From: Alphaproteobacteria bacterium
GTDB taxonomy: Bacteria > Pseudomonadota > Alphaproteobacteria > Geminicoccales > Geminicoccaceae
Direction: 5' to 3'
Length of the DNA stretch: 51,215 nucleotides
Assembly (NCBI GenBank): GCA_026990035.1
Contig: JALSIM010000029.1
Location: 1 to 51,215, forward strand
The notes under the pieces are model-generated. The model was not told the DNA's origin. It searched no databases and saw nothing but the letters and a program-made list of their open reading frames with translations. Within the stretch, counting starts at the first letter, position 1. Each line of letters begins with the position of its first letter. The translations under genes were made by a program, and so were the position numbers. Of this stretch, positions 9,701 to 18,073 are shown piece after piece.

Positions 9701-10869
9701 CAGGCAGCCTTCTCGACAGCGTTGACAATCTTGCGGGCGGCGTCGGCGAGATCGTCGGCGGGAATGATCGGCAATCCCGACTGCGACAGGATCCGCTTCC
9801 CGAGCTCGACGTTGGTACCTTCCAGCCTGACCACGAGCGGCACGTTCAGATTGACCTCGCGCGCGGCCGCCACCACCCCCTCGGCGATCACGTCGCAGCG
9901 CATGATGCCGCCGAAGATGTTGACCAGCACGCCCTCCACGTTGGGATCCGAAAGCAGCAGGCGGAAGGCGGCGGTGACCCGTTCCCGGGTCGCCCCGCCG
10001 CCGACATCGAGAAAGTTGGCGGGCTCACCACCGTAGAGCTTGATGATGTCCATGGTCGCCATGGCCAGACCGGCACCGTTGACCATGCAGCCGATGTTGC
10101 CGTCGAGCTTGATGTAGCTGAGCTCGTGCCGGCTGGCCTCGATCTCGTGCGGATCCTCCTCGTCGAGATCCCGGAGTTCGAGAATCTTGGGCTGGCGGAA
10201 GAGGCCGTTGCCGTCGAAATTCATCTTCGCGTCGAGCGCCAGCAGATCGCCCCGGGTGGTGACCACCAGCGGATTGATCTCGACCAGGCTCGCGTCGCGT
10301 TCGACCATGCAGTCGTAGACGCCCTTCATGAAGCTCACCGCCTTGCGTACCTCGCCCCCGGAGAGGCCGAGACCGAAGGCCAGTTCGCGGCCGTGGTGGG
10401 GCATGAAGCCGGTGGCCGGATCGATCGCCGCCCGCAGGATCTTCTCTGGCGAGCGTGCCGCCACCTCCTCGATCTCGACCCCGCCTTCCTGCGAGGCCAT
10501 CAGCGTCACCCGCGAGGTGCCGCGGTCGATCACCGCCCCGAGGTAGAGTTCGCGGGCGATGTCGCAGCCCTCCTCGACATAGACGCGCTTGACCACCCGT
10601 CCCTGCGGCCCGGTCTGATGGGTGACCAGGGTCATCCCCAGCATGTCGCCGGCGAGCTGGCGGACCTCCTCGATCGAGCGGGCGAGCTTGACGCCGCCTC
10701 CCTTGCCACGACCGCCGGCGTGGATCTGGGCCTTGACCACCCAGACCGGACCGCCGAGTTCGCGGGCCGCCTGCTCGGCCTCCTCGGGGGTGTAGGCGAC
10801 CTGCCCGCGGGGCACGGAGACGCCATATTCGCGCAGCAGCGCCTTGGCCTGATATTCGTGGATGTTCAT
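9700..10869 (-). CDS. sucC: succinate-CoA ligase (ADP-forming), beta subunit
   Basis: A 389-residue ATP-grasp subunit that binds the nucleotide and succinate in succinyl-CoA synthetase. It starts with the characteristic [17 protein letters not shown], then [17 protein letters not shown] in the ATP-grasp fold, EINPLVV with metal ligands, [31 protein letters not shown] and the C-terminal [18 protein letters not shown] 10869 is the family start; in-frame codons further upstream lie inside mdh in another frame and have no homology. It sits 22 bases after mdh and is directly coupled to sucD. Confidence 0.97.
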   Translation of the reverse strand: MNIHEYQAKALLREYGVSVPRGQVAYTPEEAEQAARELGGPVWVVKAQIHAGGRGKGGGVKLARSIEEVRQLAGDMLGMTLVTHQTGPQGRVVKRVYVEEGCDIARELYLGAVIDRGTSRVTLMASQEGGVEIEEVAARSPEKILRAAIDPATGFMPHHGRELAFGLGLSGGEVRKAVSFMKGVYDCMVERDASLVEINPLVVTTRGDLLALDAKMNFDGNGLFRQPKILELRDLDEEDPHEIEASRHELSYIKLDGNIGCMVNGAGLAMATMDIIKLYGGEPANFLDVGGGATRERVTAAFRLLLSDPNVEGVLVNIFGGIMRCDVIAEGVVAAAREVNLNVPLVVRLEGTNVELGKRILSQSGLPIIPADDLADAARKIVNAVEKAA

Positions 10870-10891
10870 CGGGTCTTCCCGTTCTCGAACG

Positions 10892-11887
<996 letters not shown>

Positions 11888-11956
11888 TCATACTCCGAGA
11901 CCCGGCGGGAAACAAGCGGCCCACGACCGGCCGTGGGCAGGGCCGCCGAAAACGCC

Positions 11957-11983
11957 GGAAGGGCGGCCGCCGGCCGCCCTTCC
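11957..11983 (-). terminator. probable rho-independent terminator of the RTX gene
   Basis: A perfect 12-bp inverted repeat (GGAAGGGCGGCC / GGCCGCCCTTCC) separated by 3 bases. Read on the minus strand it is followed within a few bases by GTTTTC. It lies 26 bases beyond the stop of the minus-strand RTX gene and about 120 bases before mdh, so it should separate those two transcription units. The T-run is short, so efficiency is uncertain. Confidence 0.6.
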
Positions 11984-12008
11984 GTCTCTTTCGAGGATGC
12001 GGAAGCGC

Positions 12009-14276
12009 TCAGCTCGTGGCGCCGTCGGATCCCCCCAGATCGGCGAGGGTCAGGGAGCCGGACGGCAGTCCCACCGGATCGGTGAGGACCAGCACCTGGT
12101 TGAACACATGTTCGTCTCCCGGGCCGTCGAGATCGACCTGGACACGAACATCGTCCTCGCTGCCGTCACCGTCGAAGTCGGTGTAGGAAATGCGCACGAA
12201 ATCGCTCTCGACGGCCCCCGGCGCATCAAACCCGCTGCCCGCGAGCAGCTCCGAAAGGTCGATCCGGTCACCTTCCGTGCGGTCGAAATCGCGCACGATG
12301 TCGCGACCGTCGCCGAGGCTCGTCACCCGGAAGGTGTCGGCGCCATCGCCGCCCCAGAGCTGATCGATCCCCGGCCCGCCGTGCAGCAGATCGTCCCCGC
12401 CCATGCCGAACAGCTGATCGCGACCGTCGCCACCGTCGAGATAATCGGCGGTCCCCTTGCCGGTCAGCGTGTCGTTGCCGCCGCGCCCGGACAGCGCGTG
12501 GATCTTGTTGCCCGACACCAGATCGTCGCTGCCCTCGGTGCCGACGATCAGATTGTCGATGACATTCACCTTCGAGACGGCGGGATCGGAGGTATTGCCT
12601 TCGGCATCGGTCACGCTGAAGGCGATGAAACGGTCCCCGGGCGTCGGATCGGCACCCTCGGCCACCAGCCGCACGTCGTTGAGCACCCGTTCGTAAGCGT
12701 CGACCGTGTCGAGGCCGGTGAAGGCGAGACTGCCGTCCGGGTTCTCGGTCACCGCGATGTTGGTGCCGTCCAGCAGCCCGTCGCCGTCGCCATCGACGAA
12801 GCTGTCGAGCACCAGCCTGTCACCCGGCTGGCGGCCACTCTGGAATTCCACCTCGGCCGCGGCCAGCCGGCTGCTGTCGGGATCGTCGATCCGGACGTTG
12901 AAATCCGGCGCATCGTGATCCTTGAAGAAGAAGAACTTCTCGGTGACCGGCTTGAAGTGGACCCGGAACACGACATCGTTGAGGTCGTTGTCGACGGCGC
13001 CGCTCGACTTGTCCTCGAAGCCGATCAGCAGATCACCTTCCTTGGCCTTGAAACCCGAAGCCGTCTTGCCGGCACCGTCGGGATTGAGCGCGTTCTCCTC
13101 CGGGGTGGCCGGCGTGGCGTCGGACGAGAACAGCAGCGCACCCGAGAGCACCGTCTCGGTACCGTCGTCGGCGATGTGGACGAGGATCGGATTGTCGGCC
13201 GCAGTGTCCGTGATCTTCAGGATCTCGCCGGTGTCACCGTTGCGCAGCTCGAAGCGACCGCTGCCGAGAAGGCCGGCGAGCCCGGGATTCGCGTTCGCCC
13301 CGTCGGCGACGAGGAAGAAGCCGAGCTGGGTTCCGGCCTCGAAGCTGCCGAGCGAGACCCGGGTACCGGGCGCGAGCGTGCCGTCCCCGTCGCTGTCACC
13401 GATCTGGCTGACGTTCGGGAAGATGATCCCGACCTCGCCGAAGGTGCCGTCCTCGTCGATGGTGAAGAAACCGAGCGTGTTGTCGTAGCCCGCCTCCTCG
13501 CTCTGGAAGACGACCTCGACTTCCCGATCCTGATCGAGCGTGAGATTGCGCGGATCGACACCGTTGAGCTCGGTCGGCTCGGTGGAATCCGGGTTCCGCA
13601 ACTGCCTGTCGGTGCTCGCCGGATCGAAGGCGACACTCTTCTCGGCGGGGGTGGCGCGGCGGAAGCCCTGGACGCTGATTTCGGGCGGCGCCCCGGGCTC
13701 CCCCTCGGGTGCGGCACCGGCGGTCCCGGGATCGATGCCCTCGATCGCCTCACCGGCGGCGAGGCCGAAAGCCAGTTCGGTGGGCGGCAGCACGCCGCTA
13801 GGCGACAGCCCTTCGCCGATGTCCCCGGCGGCGAACGGGGAGAATCCGGCGCCGCCGGCATGGGCGGGCCCCGCCTCCGGCCCCGCCGCGGGTTCGATCG
13901 CCGCCGCCTCGGCGGCCCCGGCCAGGAGCACGGTCGCCACCTGTTCGGGCCCCCCGAGCACCGACAGGCTCGGCGGATCGTCCTCGTGGCCGAAGAAGCC
14001 CTCGAGGCGTAGAACCGCACCATTGTCGAGGGTGACCACGAGATCCTCGCCGTCGACCACGTAGCGGGCCACGCGGGGGTCGAAGACGGGATCCTCGAGC
14101 CGCACCGTGGCGCCCGGCGGCACCGGCATGATTTCGACGGCGCCGGCCGGCGGCGGTGCGATCGGCTCGGCGAACCCGGCTGCCGCTTCGGCCGCCTCGC
14201 GCGGCACGGCGATCGTGCCGGCCGTGACCCCGGTCGGCTCCGGGTTCGTCGCGGTCGGCGTGCTGTGTTCGGTCAT
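12009..14276 (-). CDS. RTX-type calcium-binding protein with DUF4114 domain, putative type I secretion substrate
   Basis: A 755-residue very acidic protein without an N-terminal signal peptide. An Ala/Pro/Glu-rich start contains a beta-rich segment (about 45-110: PPGATVRLEDPVF...GEDLVVTL...RLEGFF) like the N-terminal modules of large T1SS proteins. A DUF4114 region follows (about 270-440; FKAKEGDLLIGFED, DNDLNDVVFRVHF), then four to five RTX nonapeptides (about 585-640; GGNDTLTGKG, GGDGRDQLFG, GGDDLLHGG), and a C-terminal region with DFDRTEGDRIDLSELL typical of type I secretion targets. RTX repeats bind calcium after export. No exporter genes are adjacent. ATG 14276 has GGAGGAG 5 bases upstream, so the longer in-frame start is not needed. 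Confidence 0.8.
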   Translation of the reverse strand: MTEHSTPTATNPEPTGVTAGTIAVPREAAEAAAGFAEPIAPPPAGAVEIMPVPPGATVRLEDPVFDPRVARYVVDGEDLVVTLDNGAVLRLEGFFGHEDDPPSLSVLGGPEQVATVLLAGAAEAAAIEPAAGPEAGPAHAGGAGFSPFAAGDIGEGLSPSGVLPPTELAFGLAAGEAIEGIDPGTAGAAPEGEPGAPPEISVQGFRRATPAEKSVAFDPASTDRQLRNPDSTEPTELNGVDPRNLTLDQDREVEVVFQSEEAGYDNTLGFFTIDEDGTFGEVGIIFPNVSQIGDSDGDGTLAPGTRVSLGSFEAGTQLGFFLVADGANANPGLAGLLGSGRFELRNGDTGEILKITDTAADNPILVHIADDGTETVLSGALLFSSDATPATPEENALNPDGAGKTASGFKAKEGDLLIGFEDKSSGAVDNDLNDVVFRVHFKPVTEKFFFFKDHDAPDFNVRIDDPDSSRLAAAEVEFQSGRQPGDRLVLDSFVDGDGDGLLDGTNIAVTENPDGSLAFTGLDTVDAYERVLNDVRLVAEGADPTPGDRFIAFSVTDAEGNTSDPAVSKVNVIDNLIVGTEGSDDLVSGNKIHALSGRGGNDTLTGKGTADYLDGGDGRDQLFGMGGDDLLHGGPGIDQLWGGDGADTFRVTSLGDGRDIVRDFDRTEGDRIDLSELLAGSGFDAPGAVESDFVRISYTDFDGDGSEDDVRVQVDLDGPGDEHVFNQVLVLTDPVGLPSGSLTLADLGGSDGATS

Positions 14277-14309
14277 CGAGGCTCCTCCAGGCTTGCCCAA
14301 GCCGTAACT

Positions 14310-14325
14310 TTAATAATCCGGTAAC
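14310..14325. promoter_or_regulatory. possible imperfect CtrA-type site in the RTX/RHH-PAS divergent spacer
   Basis: The 164-base spacer 14277-14440 is clearly AT-richer than its surroundings and should hold promoters for both divergent genes. It contains TTAATAATCCGGTAAC, that is TTAA-N7-GTAAC, one mismatch from the CtrA consensus. CCGGTAAC occurs at 14318 and again at 14374, and a related CCGTAAC at 14302. A match this short is weak on its own. It is recorded because a perfect box exists in the same window. Confidence 0.25.
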
Positions 14326-14440
14326 CCTTTATTTACCCCGATGAAACTTATCCTCTCACAGAATGTGTCTCAACCGGTAACTGCCCCCAGGGGGACATTA
14401 TGGTACCCAGTGTGTGGATGGCGACACGCGGAGCCCGCCC

Positions 14441-15043
14441 ATGATTCGCAAGACCATGCGCGTGGGCGAGGTGCGCACATCCATCAAGCTCGAACAGGAG
14501 TTCTGGGAGTATCTCAAGGAGATCGCCACCGGCCGGGGCGTACGTCTCGGGGCGGTGGTCAACGAAGTGGCTCGGAACCGGGAAGGCCGATCCAACCTGG
14601 CCTCGCTGCTCCGCACCTTCTGCCTGACCCATGCCAGGCTGCGCTGCGAAACCCTGCAGAAGGAGCTCGACCGGCTGGCCCTCGCGGGCAACTCCCAGGA
14701 TCTCGCCCGGGTGCTCGAGGCCTGTCCCCTGCCCTGCCTGGTGCTCGACGCCGGACGGATCATCAAGCAGCTCAACCGCGCCTTCTGCCTGTGGCTCAAT
14801 CTCGACCCCAAGGCGACCGTCGGCCAGCGCATCGATAACATCATGATCCTGCGCGGGCCGGGCATCAAGGAGATGTGGACGGGCCTGCTCGAGGCGCGAC
14901 TCCGGCGTGGCGCGTTCAGCGCCACCTACGTGTCGCCCGGGAAGGTCCGGACCTCGCATGCGATCGCGGTGGCGATATCCGGCGGTCACAGCGGCTGTCG
15001 CGGTTTCGTGGTGATGTTCGAGACCCTGGCCGGACGGAGCTGA
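14441..15043 (+). CDS. ribbon-helix-helix (RHH_4-like) protein with a C-terminal PAS-like domain
   Basis: A 200-residue cytoplasmic protein. Residues about 10-65 (VRTSIKLEQEFWEYLKEIA...LGAVVNEVARN..SNLASLLRTFCL) match the RHH_4 pattern found in short alphaproteobacterial proteins, a beta strand plus two helices expected to dimerise and bind DNA. Residues about 85-195 (LEACPLPCLVLDAGRIIKQLNRAF...TVGQRIDNIMIL...GCRGFVVMFETL) read as a PAS fold, so a DNA-binding sensor is plausible; no cofactor-binding residue can be named. ATG 14441 has GGAG 7 bases upstream. It is divergent from the RTX gene and convergent with the second RegA-type regulator, so it may regulate the former. Confidence 0.6.
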   Translation: MIRKTMRVGEVRTSIKLEQEFWEYLKEIATGRGVRLGAVVNEVARNREGRSNLASLLRTFCLTHARLRCETLQKELDRLALAGNSQDLARVLEACPLPCLVLDAGRIIKQLNRAFCLWLNLDPKATVGQRIDNIMILRGPGIKEMWTGLLEARLRRGAFSATYVSPGKVRTSHAIAVAISGGHSGCRGFVVMFETLAGRS

Positions 15044-15113
15044 GCCGCCGGGCGGACCGCCCTTCCCCGACAAGGCGGCACGCCGCCGCGGTACTGCGCG
15101 CCCTTCCGGACAC

Positions 15114-15674
15114 TCAGGGCCGCGGTGCCCGCTTGCTCAGGATCCGCTGCAACGTCCGGCGATGCATGTTGAGGCGACGGGCGGTCTCCGACACGTTCCG
15201 TCCGCATTGCTCGAACACCCGCTGGATGTATTCCCAGCGGATCCGGTCGGCCGACATCGGCCGCTCCCCCTCTTCCAGCGTCGCCGGCGCATCGCCCAGG
15301 AGGGTGGCGACCAGCCGCTGCACGTCCACCGGCTTGGCCAGATACCCCCAGGCGCCGGCCTTCGTCGCCACCACCGAAGAGGCGATGCTGTCGTATCCGG
15401 TCAAGACGACGACCCGGATACCCGGCCGGATCTCCTGCAGCCCCCGGACCAGCTCCATGCCGTGTCCGTCGGCGAGATTGAGATCGACGACGGCGAAGTC
15501 GGGCGGCTGGTCGGCCACCACCTCGTAGGCTTCCTTGAGGCTGGCCGCGGTGAGAACCGTGAAGCCGACGCGTTCCAGCATCCTGCCGAGGGTTCGCCGC
15601 ACGCCGGCATCGTCGTCGACGACGAGCAGCCGGCCGGGCCGCACCGCGGTTCGCTCGCTCGCCACTGCCATCAT
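15114..15674 (-). CDS. second RegA/ActR/PrrA-type response regulator (divergent paralogue)
   Basis: A 186-residue receiver plus Fis-type HTH regulator. The receiver is intact: acidic residues in VVDDDAG, phospho-acceptor Asp in AVVDLNLADG, Thr in VLTGYDS, Lys in YLAKPVD. The last 47 residues differ from the neighbouring RegA at only four positions, including a fully shared NVSETARRLNMHRRTLQRIL recognition segment, while the receiver and linker are clearly diverged (TGYDSIASSVVATKAGAWG against TGYGNIATAVAAIKAGAVD). It should bind the same DNA as RegA but answer to a different or altered signal. GGAGGAG lies about 7 bases before ATG 15674. It is last in the regB-regA-regA' unit, 47 bases after regA. 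Confidence 0.88.
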   Translation of the reverse strand: MMAVASERTAVRPGRLLVVDDDAGVRRTLGRMLERVGFTVLTAASLKEAYEVVADQPPDFAVVDLNLADGHGMELVRGLQEIRPGIRVVVLTGYDSIASSVVATKAGAWGYLAKPVDVQRLVATLLGDAPATLEEGERPMSADRIRWEYIQRVFEQCGRNVSETARRLNMHRRTLQRILSKRAPRP

Positions 15675-15721
15675 CCCGTCGCTCCTCCCCGCAGGGCACG
15701 ACCGAGCGAAGCCCCGTCACC

Positions 15722-16309
15722 CTATTCCCGCGGCGCCCGCTTGTTGAGAATGCGTTGCAGGGTTCTCCGGTGCATGTTGAGCCGGCGTGCCGTCTCGGAG
15801 ACGTTGCGGCCGCACTGTTCGAAGACGCGCTGGATGTGCTCCCAGCGGACCCGGTCGGCCGACATCGGATTGCAGGGCGGCGGCGGCAGCCCGCTGCCAC
15901 TGCACAGGAGCGCGTTGACGACGTCGTCGGCGTCGGCCGGTTTGGCCAGATAGTCCACCGCGCCCGCCTTGATCGCCGCCACCGCGGTGGCGATGTTGCC
16001 GTAGCCCGTGAGGATGACGATCCGGATCTTGGGATGGAGCTCGCGCAGGCGCCGGACGAGCTCGAGCCCGCTGCCGTCCTCGAGCCGCAGATCGACGACC
16101 GCGAAATCCGGTCGGACCTGATGGGCGATGCCCAAGGCCTCGCGCATCCCCGCGGCCGGATGCACGAGAAAGCCGCGTCGGGCGAGCGCCCGTTCCAGCG
16201 TCCGCCGCAGCGGCGCGTCGTCGTCGATCAGCAGGAGCTTCGGCGCCTCGCCGCCCTTGCTCAGGCCCGCGAGCGCCGCCTGCTGGGCTTCAGGGGTCTC
16301 CGCACCCAT
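15722..16309 (-). CDS. regA: RegA/ActR/PrrA-type global redox response regulator
   Basis: A 195-residue regulator with an intact receiver (LLIDDDAPLRR, Asp in AVVDLRLEDGSG, VILTGYGNIATAVAAIKAGAVDYLAKPAD) joined through a Pro-rich linker (LPPPPCNP) to the highly conserved RegA HTH (MSADRVRWEHIQRVFEQC, NMHRRTLQRILNKRAPR). In other Alphaproteobacteria this regulator controls respiration, carbon and nitrogen fixation and photosynthesis in response to redox state through RegB. This copy is the canonical one of the pair. Its ATG overlaps the end of regB by 20 bases and has GGAG 7 bases upstream, so it is translationally linked to the kinase. Confidence 0.93.
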   Translation of the reverse strand: MGAETPEAQQAALAGLSKGGEAPKLLLIDDDAPLRRTLERALARRGFLVHPAAGMREALGIAHQVRPDFAVVDLRLEDGSGLELVRRLRELHPKIRIVILTGYGNIATAVAAIKAGAVDYLAKPADADDVVNALLCSGSGLPPPPCNPMSADRVRWEHIQRVFEQCGRNVSETARRLNMHRRTLQRILNKRAPRE

Positions 16310-17759
16310 TGCTGGTCTCCTCGACGGCCCGCACCAGCGCGTCGCCGGGCCACCTCAGGGTCACCCGCGCGCCGCGCCGCGTGTTGTCAAAATGCATGGT
16401 CGCTCCGGTTCGAGCAAGCAGTGTCTTGGCAATGAAGACACCGAGCCCGAGTCCTCCCTTGTCGTGGCGAGTAGAAAGATAGGGCTCCCCGAGCCAGCCC
16501 ATCACCTCGGGAGAAAATCCCGGCCCGTCGTCTTCGATCGTCACCAGCAATCTGCTTCGGGAGGGCTGGATCGTCACCAGTACCTCGCTGTCCGCGAACT
16601 GGATGGCATTGTCGATCAGGTTGGCGAAAGCATGCCGGATCTCGGGCGGCAAGGCAATCTGCGGTTCCGGCGTGCCGTCTTCGTCGCGCAGCTCGATCCG
16701 CAGCGCGACCCCCGGGCGCTCGAAGGGCTTGGCGATCTCGGCCAGCGCCGAGGACAGCGGCACCGGCGTCAGTCGCTCCAGCGCGCCCTCGTCCCGCTGC
16801 TGTCCCAGACTGGCGAGAATCTCCCGACAGCGCTTGGTCTGCTCGAGGATCTCCCGGACGTCCTCGTACAGGGGATGGCTTGCCGGCAGCTCCCGGGCGA
16901 GTTCCTTGGCGACGACGGCGATCGTGCCCAGCGGGCTGCCGAGCAGATGCGCGGCCGCCGCCGCCTGGCTGCCGAGCGCCGAGAGCTGCTGTTCCCGCAT
17001 CAGCGCGAGCTGCGTCGCCGCCAGCGCGTTGGCCCGCTGTCGGGCCTCCTCGGCGAATTGCCAAGCATAGACCGCGATCAGGACGATGGCGATGCTCACC
17101 CCGGCCCAGCCGGCGACCAGATAGAGCCTGGGCAGCCGCAGCACGCCCTCCTGCCAGGGCAGGGCGTCGGCGCCCAACGAGATCACGGTGACCACGAGCA
17201 GAGTCAGGACGGTCAGGCCCACCGTCCAGGCCCGGCCCAACAATCCGGCGGCGAGGCCGACCGGTACCAGCAGGAGAACGCTGAAGGGGTTCTGGATCCC
17301 CCCGGTCATCCACAGGAGGTAGCCGAGCTGCAGAATGTCGTAGACGAAGAGGACCCCGGCCGCGCGCTCCGACAGACGGGCCCGCCAGCCCAGCGCGAGG
17401 GCGAGGGCGACGTTGACGATCACGCTGAGCGCCACCGCCGGCAACAGAGCCGCGAGAGGCAGCGGAATGCCGAGAGAGAAATGAACGAAGAGGATCGTGA
17501 AGAGCTGGCCGGTCACCGCCACCCAACGGGTGAGGGCGAGACCGTAATGGCTCACCCGCCCCTGTTCGCCCGGCACGCCCTCGCCGCCGCCGGCACCCAG
17601 CAGGGAACGGATGCGCCCCACCCAACCGGGGGATTCCGCTCCGATCGTGACTCCCTGCCGCTCCCTCGACAGCCGCACACTCCTGTCCGCCGTGATCGCG
17701 AACGCTCCCGCCCTCGTGACCGGAATCGGCCGCCTCCGGCCGACACCTTCCGCCGACAC
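16290..17759 (-). CDS. regB: RegB/ActS/PrrB-type redox sensor histidine kinase with altered H-box
   Basis: A membrane kinase with about six transmembrane segments, then dimerisation and ATPase domains. The quinone-sensing signature GGIQNPF is at about 153-159 between membrane segments. The His of the H-box (AAAAAHLLGSPLGTI) is at about 271, and a Cys in KRCREIL lies exactly 40 residues later, the same spacing as the His225/redox-active Cys265 pair of Rhodobacter RegB. N, G1 and G2 boxes (NLIDNAI, DDGPGF, GGLGLGVFIAKTLL) are present. The acidic residue normally following the His is Leu here. The start is uncertain: GTG 17759 has GGGAG at good spacing, but GTG codons at 17621 or 17555 would also fit, and the first 60 residues are poorly conserved in style. 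Confidence 0.88.
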   Translation of the reverse strand: MSAEGVGRRRPIPVTRAGAFAITADRSVRLSRERQGVTIGAESPGWVGRIRSLLGAGGGEGVPGEQGRVSHYGLALTRWVAVTGQLFTILFVHFSLGIPLPLAALLPAVALSVIVNVALALALGWRARLSERAAGVLFVYDILQLGYLLWMTGGIQNPFSVLLLVPVGLAAGLLGRAWTVGLTVLTLLVVTVISLGADALPWQEGVLRLPRLYLVAGWAGVSIAIVLIAVYAWQFAEEARQRANALAATQLALMREQQLSALGSQAAAAAHLLGSPLGTIAVVAKELARELPASHPLYEDVREILEQTKRCREILASLGQQRDEGALERLTPVPLSSALAEIAKPFERPGVALRIELRDEDGTPEPQIALPPEIRHAFANLIDNAIQFADSEVLVTIQPSRSRLLVTIEDDGPGFSPEVMGWLGEPYLSTRHDKGGLGLGVFIAKTLLARTGATMHFDNTRRGARVTLRWPGDALVRAVEETSNGCGDP

Positions 17760-18073
17760 CACGGGCTCCCATATAGGCGGGCTTCGTCCCCCTGGCCACC
17801 GAAACGCTCGGCGCCCCGGCCCGCGGCCGACCTCGCCGCGGTGACCCCACCCACGCGTCGCCCTTCGGAACGAAACCAGGTGGCGTGGCGCTTCGGTCAC
17901 ATTCTACCATAAAGAGATCAATAGCGTCTTGAATTCTCTTTTAAATCGTCGCACTGTGCCAACGGTCGACCTGTCTGTGCGGAACATCGGGCGGAATTTT
18001 CGTGTTTCCTGCTCCCGGGCGGGTCGTGTACGCGAGATGGGGCTGTCGGGAAACAGAGTTGGGCGACAACGAG
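17760..18073. promoter_or_regulatory. divergent regB / EAL-protein intergenic region
   Basis: About 310 bases. Bases 17763-17890 are GC-rich and featureless, possibly part of regB if its true start is further upstream. Bases 17895-18000 are sharply AT-richer and should contain the divergent promoters. A 7-bp inverted repeat AAAGAGA (17911-17917) / TCTCTTT (17935-17941) flanks a GAATTC palindrome. No -35/-10 pair is convincing enough to call. Confidence 0.35.
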
